This document shows positions 6,703 to 15,400 of a stretch of DNA of 22,615 nt, in pieces (position 1 is the first letter of the stretch; the number at the start of each line of letters is the position of its first letter). The DNA lies in NCBI GenBank assembly GCA_038257155.1, contig JBBSJP010000062.1:1-22615 (forward strand), given 5' to 3'. A program made the position numbers and the translations under genes. Below the pieces are notes generated by a model that had not been told where the DNA came from, searched no databases, and saw only the letters and a list, made by a program, of their open reading frames with translations. This stretch comes from JANJTY01 sp038257155 (GTDB lineage: Bacteria > Pseudomonadota > Gammaproteobacteria > Xanthomonadales > Xanthomonadaceae).

Positions 6703-7908
6703 ATGCCGAAGCTCGCCGCGCGCGTGGGCCGTGCCAAGCCCAGTGCGATCATGGTCGTCGCTGAAAAGGCCAAGCGCCTGAAGGCCGAAGGCCGCGACAT
6801 CGTCAGCTTTTCCATCGGCGTTCCCAATTTCCTTCCCGGCGAGCACGTCTACGCCGCCGCGCGTGAAGCGCTGTCGCACGATTCCGGGCAGTACGGGTCA
6901 AACCGTGGTGATGCCGCCCTGCTCGATGCATTCCTGAAGCACATCGAAGGCATCGGCCTCACCGGCTACACGCGCGACAACCTTGTCGTCACCATCGGCG
7001 CCAAGCACGGCCTGTACAACCTGTTCGAGGCAATGCTGGACGAAGGCGACGAGATCGTTTTCCCGGCTCCCTACTGGACCAGCTACCTCGACATCGCCGA
7101 AATCGTAGGGGCGAAAATCACCCTGCTGCCCTGTGGTCCTGAACAGAACTACAAGCTCACCCCGGCCCAGCTCGAGGCGGCGCTGGCATCGAAGCCGCGC
7201 GTGTTCCTGTTCAACAATCCGTCCAATCCAACCGGCATGGTCTACACCCGCGATGAAGTAGCAACGCTGGCCGAGGTGCTGGTGAAGTTCCCGGACACCT
7301 GGATCGTCACCGACGACATCTACAACCGCATGGTGTTCGACGGTATCGGCTACCACAATTTTGTGCATTTCAAGCCGGAACTGAAGGATCGCGTGATCTT
7401 CGCCGACTCGCTGTCGAAGACCTACGGCATGCCCGGCTGGCGTGTCGGTTTCCTGGCGGGCCCGAAGGACGCGATCGGCGCGGTCGTGACGCTGAACTCG
7501 AACCACATCACCAATATCCCGGAAATCGTCAACGCCGCCGCCGTGGCCGCGCTGAGCGGACCGCAAGATGTGCCGACCGGCAAATGCGCCGAGTTCCAGG
7601 CCAAGCGCGACCTGGTCTGCGGGATTCTCGACGGCATTCCTGGCATCGTCTGCCCGCGGCCACAGGGCGCCTTCTATGTGTTTCCGGACGTCAGTTTCGC
7701 GTTCGGCAAGACGCATGGTCCGAGCGGCGCGAAGATCGGCAACGACGTTGACTTCTGCAATGCGCTGCTGGAGTCCAAGGGCGTGGCCTGCGTGCCCGGC
7801 TCGGCCTTTGGCGAGCCGCGCAGCTTGCGAATCAGTTACACCTGTCCTACGCCGCAGCTTGAACCCGGCATGAAGCGCTTCGCCGAGTTCTGCGCCGAAC
7901 TTTCCTAA
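6703..7908 (+). CDS. Class I PLP-dependent aminotransferase (aspartate aminotransferase type)
   Basis: A 401-residue fold-type I aminotransferase. The pyridoxal-phosphate lysine is K239 in ADSLSKTYGMPGWRVGF. Other family marks are the substrate-side SIGVPNF segment, YGSNRGDAALLDA, the NNPSNPTG motif that binds the cofactor region, TDDIYNRM with the Asp that holds the pyridine nitrogen, and the late arginine in SLRISYTCP that binds the substrate carboxylate. It most likely moves amino groups between aspartate or another amino acid and 2-oxoglutarate in the cytoplasm. Exact substrate range cannot be read from sequence. The start has a clear AGGAG six bases upstream. A glutaredoxin-like gene begins 8 bp after its stop, so the two are probably cotranscribed. 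Confidence 0.93.
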   Translation: MPKLAARVGRAKPSAIMVVAEKAKRLKAEGRDIVSFSIGVPNFLPGEHVYAAAREALSHDSGQYGSNRGDAALLDAFLKHIEGIGLTGYTRDNLVVTIGAKHGLYNLFEAMLDEGDEIVFPAPYWTSYLDIAEIVGAKITLLPCGPEQNYKLTPAQLEAALASKPRVFLFNNPSNPTGMVYTRDEVATLAEVLVKFPDTWIVTDDIYNRMVFDGIGYHNFVHFKPELKDRVIFADSLSKTYGMPGWRVGFLAGPKDAIGAVVTLNSNHITNIPEIVNAAAVAALSGPQDVPTGKCAEFQAKRDLVCGILDGIPGIVCPRPQGAFYVFPDVSFAFGKTHGPSGAKIGNDVDFCNALLESKGVACVPGSAFGEPRSLRISYTCPTPQLEPGMKRFAEFCAELS

Positions 7909-7916
7909 AGTCGCCC

Positions 7917-8267
7917 ATGAGCGGGAAAGTCTGGCTGCTGCTGATCGGTCTGGCCCTTGCGCTGCTGATGCTGCGCGAGCACAAGGCCGTGGCCGCCAAT
8001 GATCCGCGCCTGCACACCGGCGAATCCGGCGTGGTGATGCTGACCGCCGAGTGGTGCGGTTACTGCCGGCGCCAGGAAGCCCTTTTCGAGCGCGCCGGTG
8101 TGCGCTATCAGGCGTTGGACATCGACACCGAGAGCGGCGAACAGGCTTACCGCGCGCTGCGCGGTCGCGGCGTGCCGCTCACCGTGGTGGGCCAGAATGT
8201 GATCCGCGGTTATGACGTCGACGCACTGCAGTCCAGGCTGGCTCCGTTGGGCTATTCGTTGCGCTGA
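7917..8267 (+). CDS. Membrane-anchored glutaredoxin-like protein
   Basis: A 116-residue protein with one N-terminal hydrophobic segment (about 5-19, VWLLLIGLALALLML) followed by a glutaredoxin/thioredoxin fold. The active site is WCGYC with C47 and C50. Downstream are the GVPLTVVG turn with its cis-proline and a final helix, as in NrdH/GrxC-like proteins. The anchor suggests the redox domain is held at the inner membrane, probably facing the periplasm, though the orientation could be the reverse. It follows the aminotransferase by 8 bp, so cotranscription is likely without an obvious functional link. Its redox partner is unknown. Confidence 0.88.
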   Translation: MSGKVWLLLIGLALALLMLREHKAVAANDPRLHTGESGVVMLTAEWCGYCRRQEALFERAGVRYQALDIDTESGEQAYRALRGRGVPLTVVGQNVIRGYDVDALQSRLAPLGYSLR

Positions 8268-8284
8268 CTACTGGGAGAGAACAC

Positions 8285-8506
8285 ATGAACCGCAGGCTGA
8301 CCGCCATCATCGAGCACGAAGGTACCGGCTACGTTGCGCTGTGCCCGGAGCTGGACATTGCCAGCCAGGGCGACAGCATCGAGCAGGCCCGAGCGAACCT
8401 TGTCGAAGCGCTGGAGCTGTTCTTTGAAACGGCATCAGAGGAAGAACTCAAGGAGCGCCTGCACGGGGAGATCTATGTGACCACCGTGGAGGTTGCGGTT
8501 GCCTAA
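8285..8506 (+). CDS. hicB: HicB-family antitoxin
   Basis: A 73-residue protein of the short HicB type. RLTAIIEHEGTGYVALCPELDIASQGDSIEQARANL is the typical HicB partial RNase-H-like fold, with helix VEALELFFETA following. No separate DNA-binding domain is visible; in longer HicB proteins it is added at the C-terminus. It should bind and neutralise the HicA ribonuclease encoded directly downstream. The start follows GGGAGA about eight bases upstream. The antitoxin comes first here, the reverse of the E. coli hicA-hicB order but common for this subfamily. It ends overlapping the toxin start. Confidence 0.88.
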   Translation: MNRRLTAIIEHEGTGYVALCPELDIASQGDSIEQARANLVEALELFFETASEEELKERLHGEIYVTTVEVAVA

Positions 8507-8714
8507 GGTACTATCCGGCCAGGCCGTCTGTGCCATCCTGATCCTGCATGGATTTGTCGAGGTGCGTCGCAGAGGCAGTCACATCATCATGCAGCGAATT
8601 CAGTCGGGTTCTACCCGCACGGTACCGGTACCTGACCACAAGGAACTGCGCATCGGTACGCTGATGTCGATCATCCGGCAGTCCGGTATCGATCGAAGCC
8701 ATTTCGAATCCTGA
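8499..8714 (+). CDS. hicA: HicA-family toxin (mRNA interferase), TTG start
   Basis: A 71-residue protein of the HicA/YcfA family, with the dsRNA-binding-like fold. PKVLSGQAVCAILILHGFVEVRRRGSHIIM carries the family hallmark GSH with catalytic H28, followed by RTVPVPDHKELRIGTLMSIIRQSGI. HicA toxins cut mRNA and stop growth when HicB is lost. Two in-frame TTG codons could start it, at 8493 and 8499. I prefer 8499 because GGAGG (8488-8492) lies six bases before it, while the first TTG touches the Shine-Dalgarno. Either way the gene overlaps the end of hicB, so translation is coupled. A rare TTG start may keep toxin output low relative to antitoxin. Confidence 0.87.
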   Translation: MPKVLSGQAVCAILILHGFVEVRRRGSHIIMQRIQSGSTRTVPVPDHKELRIGTLMSIIRQSGIDRSHFES

Positions 8715-8745
8715 TCCCACGTCATCCCCCAAGAGACTCGCAAAC

Positions 8746-9732
8746 ATGAAGAACCCAGTCCGCGTTGCCGTAACCGGCGCTGCCGGCCAGATCGGTTACT
8801 CCCTGTTGTTCCGCATCGCTTCGGGCGAAATGCTGGGCAAGGATCAACCGGTGATCCTGCAGATGTTGGAGCTGCCGATCGACAAGGCCCAGGCCGCCCT
8901 GCGCGGCGTGATGATGGAGCTGGAAGACTGTGCCTTCCCGCTGCTGGCAGGCATGGTCGGCACCGATGATGCCGACGTCGCCTTCAAGGACGCTGACATC
9001 GCCCTGCTGGTTGGCGCGCGCCCGCGCGGCCCCGGCATGGAGCGCAAGGACCTGCTGCTGGAGAACGCCAAGATCTTCACTGCGCAGGGCGCAGCGATGA
9101 ACCGCGTCGCCAGCCGCGACGTCAAGGTTCTGGTGGTCGGCAATCCGGCCAATACGAATGCCTATATCGCGATGAAGTCGGCGCCGGATCTGCCGGCCAA
9201 AAACTTCACCGCCATGCTGCGCCTCGACCACAACCGTGCGCTCAGCCAGCTGGCCGAGAAGGCCGGCGTGGCCGTGGCCGAGATCGAGAAGCTGATCGTG
9301 TGGGGCAACCACAGCCCTACCATGTACCCCGACTACCGTTTCGCTACCGCGGCCGGCGCATCGCTGAAGGACAAGATTGCCGACGAGAGCTGGAACCGCG
9401 AGACCTTCATTCCCAAGGTCGGCAAGCGCGGCGCCGCCATCATCGAAGCGCGTGGCCTGTCATCGGCCGCCTCCGCCGCGAATGCCGCCATCGACCACAT
9501 CCGTGACTGGGTGATCGGCACGCATGGCAAGTGGGCCACGATGGGCGTGCCGTCGGATGGCAGCTACGGCATCCCCGAAGGCGTGATGTACGGCGTGCCG
9601 GTGACCTGTGCCAACGGCGAATACACCCGCGTCGTCGGCCTGGAGATCGACGAGTACAGCCGCAGCATGATGAACAAGACCCTGGCCGAGCTCGAAGAAG
9701 AGCGCGAGGGTGTGGCGCATTTGTTGGTCTGA
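8746..9732 (+). CDS. mdh: NAD-dependent malate dehydrogenase
   Basis: A 328-residue enzyme that interconverts malate and oxaloacetate in the TCA cycle. The Rossmann motif is GAAGQIGYSL (11-20). E42 at the end of the second strand favours NAD over NADP. Substrate arginines are in the mobile loop GARPRGPGMERKDLL (R92 and R100), D161 and R164 are in LDHNRAL, and the catalytic base is H189 in WGNHSPTMYPD. Its length and sequence fit the cytosolic-type MDH found in Xanthomonadales and Burkholderiales, not the shorter E. coli type. It stands apart from hicA by 31 bp and is followed by an inverted repeat and then prpB, which also feeds the C4-acid pool. Confidence 0.96.
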   Translation: MKNPVRVAVTGAAGQIGYSLLFRIASGEMLGKDQPVILQMLELPIDKAQAALRGVMMELEDCAFPLLAGMVGTDDADVAFKDADIALLVGARPRGPGMERKDLLLENAKIFTAQGAAMNRVASRDVKVLVVGNPANTNAYIAMKSAPDLPAKNFTAMLRLDHNRALSQLAEKAGVAVAEIEKLIVWGNHSPTMYPDYRFATAAGASLKDKIADESWNRETFIPKVGKRGAAIIEARGLSSAASAANAAIDHIRDWVIGTHGKWATMGVPSDGSYGIPEGVMYGVPVTCANGEYTRVVGLEIDEYSRSMMNKTLAELEEEREGVAHLLV

Positions 9733-9745
9733 ACATCTCTTCTTT

Positions 9746-9847
9746 CCCCTCTCCCCACGGGAGAGGGGCAGGGGTGAGGGGCAGGGCTCGCCAGATGCAC
9801 GCTCCGAATGCCCCTCACCCCAACCCCTCTCCCGTGGGGAGAGGGGC
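9746..9847. repeat. Long inverted repeat (REP/MITE-like hairpin) between mdh and prpB
   Basis: The arms 9746-9783 and 9810-9847 are reverse complements with about two mismatches in 38 bases. Each arm also folds on itself, because CCCCTCTCCC and GGGAGAGGGG lie close together within it. A spacer of about 26 bases separates the arms. Sequences of this CCCCTCTCCC/GGGAGAGGGG type are widespread between genes in GC-rich Proteobacteria. As RNA it would form a very stable structure after mdh and could end or protect that transcript. Confidence 0.75.
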
Positions 9848-9875
9848 ACACTCCCGCAGGGTTTCATTATTCCCA

Positions 9876-10763
9876 ATGTCACAAATGCAATCCCCAGGCG
9901 CCCAATTCCGCGCCGCACTCACTGAAGAATCCCCGCTGCAGGTCATGGGCGCGATCACTGCCTACGCTGGCCTGATGGCCAAGCGCACCGGCTACAAGGC
10001 GCTCTACCTGTCCGGTGGTGGCGTCGCAGCCAATTCGCTGGGCATGCCGGATCTTGGCATCAGCAGCATGGAAGACGTGCTGATCGATGCACGACGCATT
10101 GTCGAGGCCACCGGCATGCCCTTGCTGGTCGATATCGATACCGGCTGGGGCGGCGCCTTCAATATCGCGCGCACCATCCGGTCATTTGTCCGCGCCGGTG
10201 TTGCGGCGGTGCATATGGAAGATCAGGTCGGGCAGAAGCGCTGCGGCCATCGTCCCGGCAAGGAAGTCGTCAGCACCAGTGAAATGGTGGATCGGATCAA
10301 GGCCGCTGTCGACGCACGCACCGATCCGGACTTCGTGATCATGGCGCGCACCGACGCCGCTGCGGTCGAAGGCATCGACTCCGCCATCGAGCGCGCCTGC
10401 GCCTACGTCGAAGCCGGTGCCGACATGATCTTCCCCGAAGCGATGCGCTCGCTGGATGACTACAGCCGCGTCAAGCAGGCGGTGAAGGTGCCGATCCTGG
10501 CCAACCTGACCGAGTTCGGTTCAACCCCGTTCTTCACCACCGATGAACTGCGCGACGTGGGTGTGGACATCGCCCTGTACTGCTGCGGCGCCTACCGCGC
10601 GATGAACAAGGCCGCCCTGCATTTCTACACCACGGTGCGCCGCGAAGGCACCCAGAAGAACATCATCGCCACCCTGCAGAGTCGCGACGATCTTTACGAT
10701 TACCTCGACTACCACCGCTACGAGGACAAGCTCGATGAGCTGTTCTCGAAGGAAAAGAAGTAG
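9876..10763 (+). CDS. prpB: 2-methylisocitrate lyase
   Basis: A 295-residue enzyme that splits 2-methylisocitrate into pyruvate and succinate, the last step of the methylcitrate cycle for propionate. It belongs to the isocitrate lyase/PEP mutase superfamily. The catalytic loop is KRCGH (121-125) with C123, the metal ligands include D86 and D88 in VDIDTGWGG, and E115/D116 follow in HMEDQ. The reading frame is open upstream to 9531, but that part lies antisense-like over mdh and the hairpin repeat; the ATG at 9876 gives the family's normal length. The ribosome-binding site is weak. A second ATG at 9885 is possible. Its usual partner prpC lies about 7 kb away, beyond the efflux operon. Confidence 0.93.
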   Translation: MSQMQSPGAQFRAALTEESPLQVMGAITAYAGLMAKRTGYKALYLSGGGVAANSLGMPDLGISSMEDVLIDARRIVEATGMPLLVDIDTGWGGAFNIARTIRSFVRAGVAAVHMEDQVGQKRCGHRPGKEVVSTSEMVDRIKAAVDARTDPDFVIMARTDAAAVEGIDSAIERACAYVEAGADMIFPEAMRSLDDYSRVKQAVKVPILANLTEFGSTPFFTTDELRDVGVDIALYCCGAYRAMNKAALHFYTTVRREGTQKNIIATLQSRDDLYDYLDYHRYEDKLDELFSKEKK

Positions 10764-11071
10764 TCCGCGGTAGCTGGATAAGGCGGTGCGTGCGCCGATG
10801 CACTGCGGTCGCCGACAGGTCGGCTCCTACAAGGGCAGTGCTGCATCGCTGCGACGCTTCGTCCGCTGTTGATTGTGGCGCCCTCGCGCTTCGCCCGCTG
10901 TTGCAGGAGCGCACCTGTGCGCGACCGGGATCTGTCTCTTTTGGGTCGTTGTCGGTTGGTCGGAGCAACTGATGACTGATCCACTGTCCCGGTCGCTTGA
11001 TCAAGCCCAGCCGGTCGAGTAGATGTAATTCAGACGGTGCACGCGGCGATGTGCCGGTGCGTGACCAGCAA
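10764..11071. repeat. Convergent intergenic region with inverted dispersed repeats
   Basis: No gene is seen in this 308-bp gap between the converging prpB and outer-membrane-factor genes. GTCGCCGACAGGTCGGCTCC (from 10808) and TTGCAGGAGCGCACCTGTGC (from 10901) are facing copies of one motif, with a core like GGAGC-CGACCTGTCGGCGAC. Between them CGCTTCG-CCGCTGTTG occurs twice in direct orientation (about 10855-10871 and 10887-10903). This is the dispersed GTAGGAGC-ACCTGT repeat type known from Pseudomonas and Xanthomonadales genomes. The remaining part, to 11071, shows nothing I can name. Confidence 0.6.
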
Positions 11072-12466
11072 TCACTCAGCCTCAGCAAAATCCCCCGCCA
11101 ACGCCTTGTACACCGCCGCCAGCGCAGTCGCCTGACGCACTCGTGCGGAAACAGTCTGCGACTGCAGATCGAGCAGGCTGCGTTCGGCATCCAGCACGTC
11201 GAGCCAGGTGCTGGCGCCGGCATCGAAGCGCAGTTGTGACAGGCGTCGGCCTTCCTGAGCGGCAACCAGGGCGGCGTCGAGTTCGACAGCACTCTGGTTG
11301 CTGGCGCGCAAGCCGGCCAGCGCGTTCTCGGTTTCTTCCAATGCACGCAGCACGGTTTCCTGCCAGGCCGCTTCGGCGCCGTCGGCGCGCGCTTCGGACG
11401 CCATCACCTCGCGCCGCACGCGACCGAAGTCCAGGAAGCGCCAGCTCAGCGAAGGACCGAAGCTCCAGCGCTGTGCGCTGCCGCTGCCGAGTCCGCCCAG
11501 GCTCTGCGCGGTCCAGCCGAAATCGCCCAGCAGGGTGAGTATCGGAAAGTACTGCGCGGTCTGGTAGCCGATCTCGGCGTACGCCGCTGCCAGGCGTCGC
11601 TCCGCCGCGCGCACATCGGGCCGACGTTGCAGCCAGTCCTCCGGTGTTCCGACGGTTACCAGAGCGGGCAGATCCGGTAGCTCGTGGCCGTCGCGCAACT
11701 CAGCGCGCAGGGTCGCCACGTCCCAAGCAGTCAGCACGGCCAGACGCTGTTCCTGACGAACCACGTCGGCCTCGGCCTGCGGCAGCTGCGCCGCAAGGCT
11801 GCGCGCCTGGGTGATGGATCGGTTCAGATCCAGGGCATTGCCGCGTCCGGCATCGAGCACGCGCTGCAGCAGGTCGACATTGCCATCAAGATTGGTGACC
11901 TGTTGCTGACGCAGCGCCAGCTGCTGACGCGCACCAAGCAGGGCGAACCAGGTCTGCGCCACTTCGGCGACGATGCTGATCCGCACGTCGGCCAGCGCTG
12001 CATCGTCGGCTTCGAGGCGCGCGCGGATCTGCTTCGACTGGTTACGCAGGCTGCCGAACAGGTCGATCTCCCATAGCGCATCGAAGCCCGCGCGGTAGGT
12101 GTCGGTGCGTCCTTGTTCACTCGGCAGGAAGGGATCGCTTCCACTGGGCTGGCTGCGCTCGGCATCGGCGGTGCCAGTCACGGTGGGGAACAGGCTGTAG
12201 ACCGTCAGGCCGGCGAGGGCGCGGGTTTCGTCGAGCCGTGCGGCGGCCTGCGCCACGCTGGTGTTGGCTTGCAGTGCGCGGCTGATCAGCCGGTCGAGGT
12301 CGGCATCCTTGAAACTCGACCAGAGCTGGCGCGGCACCTCGTCACCGCGCAGATCGGCGGCCTGATCGAACTGCGCAGGCAGCGTCGCGTCGGGTCTCGT
12401 GTACTGCGGACCAACCGTGCAGCCAGCAAGCAGAGTCAAGGCGATGAACGCTAGCAACTTAGCCAT
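11072..12466 (-). CDS. RND efflux outer-membrane factor lipoprotein (OprM/OprN-like)
   Basis: A 464-residue outer-membrane channel of the TolC/NodT class. Its N-terminus is a lipoprotein signal with the lipobox LLAGC and lipidated C16, followed by TVGPQYTRPD, typical of OprM/OprN/NodT. The body has the duplicated long-helix pattern of the family, including RPDVRAAERRLAAAYAEIG and the closing LDAERSLLDLQSQ segment. Three subunits form the exit duct of the tripartite pump. The start at 12466 gives a canonical lipoprotein signal, with AGGAG nine bases upstream, and overlaps the end of the RND gene by 8 bp. An upstream ATG at 12508 would spoil the signal peptide. It is the last gene of the tetR operon. 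Confidence 0.94.
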   Translation of the reverse strand: MAKLLAFIALTLLAGCTVGPQYTRPDATLPAQFDQAADLRGDEVPRQLWSSFKDADLDRLISRALQANTSVAQAAARLDETRALAGLTVYSLFPTVTGTADAERSQPSGSDPFLPSEQGRTDTYRAGFDALWEIDLFGSLRNQSKQIRARLEADDAALADVRISIVAEVAQTWFALLGARQQLALRQQQVTNLDGNVDLLQRVLDAGRGNALDLNRSITQARSLAAQLPQAEADVVRQEQRLAVLTAWDVATLRAELRDGHELPDLPALVTVGTPEDWLQRRPDVRAAERRLAAAYAEIGYQTAQYFPILTLLGDFGWTAQSLGGLGSGSAQRWSFGPSLSWRFLDFGRVRREVMASEARADGAEAAWQETVLRALEETENALAGLRASNQSAVELDAALVAAQEGRRLSQLRFDAGASTWLDVLDAERSLLDLQSQTVSARVRQATALAAVYKALAGDFAEAE

Positions 12467-15400
12467 GGGTCGGCGCTCCTTGCTGATCAGCCAGACGACG
12501 CTGCTCACGTCGCTGCACCCACAGGCGTATCGCGACGTAGAACACCGGGGTGAAGAACAGGCCGAAGAAGGTCACACCCAGCATGCCGAAGAACACTGTC
12601 ACGCCCATCACGTGCCGCACTTCCTCGCCGGGCCCTGATGCGAATACCAGCGGCAGCACGCCGGCGCAGAACGCGAAGCTGGTCATCAGGATCGGACGCA
12701 GGCGCAGGCGACAGGCTTCAATCGCGGCTTCCACCACTCCGCGGCCCTGTTCCTCCAGATCGCGCGCGAATTCCACGATCAGGATGGCGTTCTTGCAGGC
12801 CAGGCCCATCAGCACCACAAATCCAATCTGGGTAAAGATGTTGTTGTCCAGGAAAGTTGGTGGACCCATCGGTGGCGACACCGCCAGCCACAGCCCGTGC
12901 AGCATGTTGATGCCCCAGATGCCGCCGATCGCCGACAGCAGGCAGAGCGGCACGATCAGGATCACCGCCAATGGCAGTGACCAGCTTTCATACAGCGCCG
13001 CAAGCACCAGGTAGACCAGCAACACGCAGAGGGGGAAAACCAGGAACGCGGCACTGCCCTGACTGACCTGCTGGAAGGTGAGACCCGTCCATTCCATGCC
13101 GATACCTCGCTGCAATACCTGCCCACCGATCTCGCGCACTTTCTCGAGCGCCTGACTGGAAGAAAGCATCGCCGGGTTGATGCCGGCCGATACATCCGCG
13201 GCCGGGTAGGCGTTGTAGCGGATCACCGGATCCGGCCCAAAACTGGGCGTGACCTCGACCACGCTGCCAAGCGGCACCATCTCGCCGGCGGCATTGCGCA
13301 GCTTGAGCTGGCCGATGTCGGCGGCGTCCTTGCGGAAATTCGCATCGGCCTGGGCGTAGACGCTGTAAGTGCGACCGAACAGGTTGAAGTCGTTGACGTA
13401 CGCCGAACCGAGATACACCTGCATGGTGGCAAAGATGTCGGACAGCGACAGGCCGAGCTGCTTGGCGCGGGTGCGATCCACCACGGCTTCGAGCTGCGGC
13501 ACGTTCGGCTGGTAGGAACTGAAGGTGCCGGTGGGATCGAAGCCCGGCGCGCCGCGCAGTGCGCCGACCAGGGCCTGGGTCTGGGCATCGAGCTCGGCAT
13601 AGCCGACGCCGGCGCGATCCTGCACATAGAGTTCGATGCCGGTGGCGTTGCCGAGACCCAACACGGGCGGCGGAAGCAGGGCGAAGCTCAGGCCTTCCTG
13701 GATGCCGGCAAAGCCCATGTTGAGACGCATCGCGATCTCGCTGGCCTCGATATCGCGTTCGGCCTGCGGCGTGATGCCGACGAACATCACGCCGATATTC
13801 GGCGTGTTGACGAAGTGGATGGCGTTCAGACCGGGGAACTGCACCGCGCTTTCCACGCCCGGTGTTGCCAAAGCGATCTCGCCCATGCGCCGCATCACCG
13901 CCTCGGTGCGGTCAATGGTGGCGCCTTCGGGCAGTTGGGTGATGGCAAACAGGTACTGCTTGTCCTGGGTCGGGATGAAGCCGCCCGGCACCGCATTGAA
14001 GCCCATCGCGGCGACCACCAGCAGCACCGCGTAGATCGCCAGCATGCGCGGCGCCCGCCCGATGGTGCGGCCGATGCGACCGGAGTAGCCGTTCGCGCCA
14101 CGCGTGAATACCCGGTTGAAGCGCGCGAAGAAGCCGCCCGCCCAGCGATCGATGAAGCGGCCGATGGCATCCTTGCGCGCACCATGCGGCTGCAGCAATA
14201 CGGCTGCCAGGGCGGGCGACAGGGTCAGCGAGTTGACCGCCGAAATCAGCACCGACACAGCAATGGTGACCGCGAACTGTTGGTAGAACTGTCCGCTGAC
14301 GCCGGGAATGAAAGCCATCGGCACGAACACCGAGGCCAGCACCAGCGAGATCGCCACGATCGGCCCGGAGACCTCTTCCATCGCCTTGTGCGCCGCGGCG
14401 CGCGGGCTCATGCCGTCCTCGATATGGCGCTCGACGTTTTCCACTACCACAATCGCGTCGTCGACCACGATGCCGATTGCCAGCACCAGTCCGAACAGGG
14501 TCAGCACATTGACCGAGAAGCCCAGCAGCCATAGCGCCGCAAACGTGCCGATGATCGACACTGGCACCGCCAGCAGCGGAATCAGCGAGGCGCGCCAGGT
14601 CTGCAGGAACACCACCACCACCAGCACGACCAGGGCGATGGCTTCAAGCAGGGTGATGATCACCGCCTCGATCGAGCCGCGCACGAACACCGTGGGGTCG
14701 TACATCACCGACCACTCGACTCCCTGTGGAAAGCTTGGCGCAAGCTCGGCCATCTTGGCGCGCACCGCGTCCGACAGCGCGATCGAGTTGGCACCGGGTG
14801 CTTCGAAGATGACGATGGCAGCCGCCTGCTCGTTGTTGAGCAGCGAGCGCAAGGAGTAGGAATTCGATCCCAGTTCGATGCGCGCGACATCCTTCAGCCG
14901 GGTCAGCGCACCGGCATCGGATTTCAGCACGATCTCGCCGAAGGCCTCGGGTGAATCGAGCCGGCCCTGCGCGTTCACCGCCAGCTGCAGCACGGTGCCG
15001 TCGACACTGGGCGGGCTGCCGATGCTGCCGGCAGAGACCTGGATGTTCTGCTCGCGGATCGCCGCGACGATATCGGTGGCGGTGAGGCCGCGCGCGGCAG
15101 CCTGCTCCGGATCGATCCACACCCGCATCGCGTAGTTGCCGGCACCGAAGGCCAGGGCCTGGCCGACACCTTCAAGTCGAGCAAGCTCATCGCGCACGCG
15201 CAGATTGGCGAAGTTCGACAGATACAGCCCGTCGTACTTGCCGTCAGGCGATGACAGGTGCACCACCATGGTCAGGTTGGGTGAGGATTTCGCGGTGGTC
15301 ACGCCCAACGCGCGCACCGCTTCGGGCAGCCGCGGCAGCGCCTGCGCCACGCGGTTCTGCACCTGCACCGCGGCCAGGTCGATGTCGGTGCCGCCCTTGA

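Noticed and set aside
9531..9875. Upstream extension of prpB
   Set aside because: It would add about 115 residues that overlap mdh in another frame and cross the inverted repeat. The family length fits the ATG at 9876.
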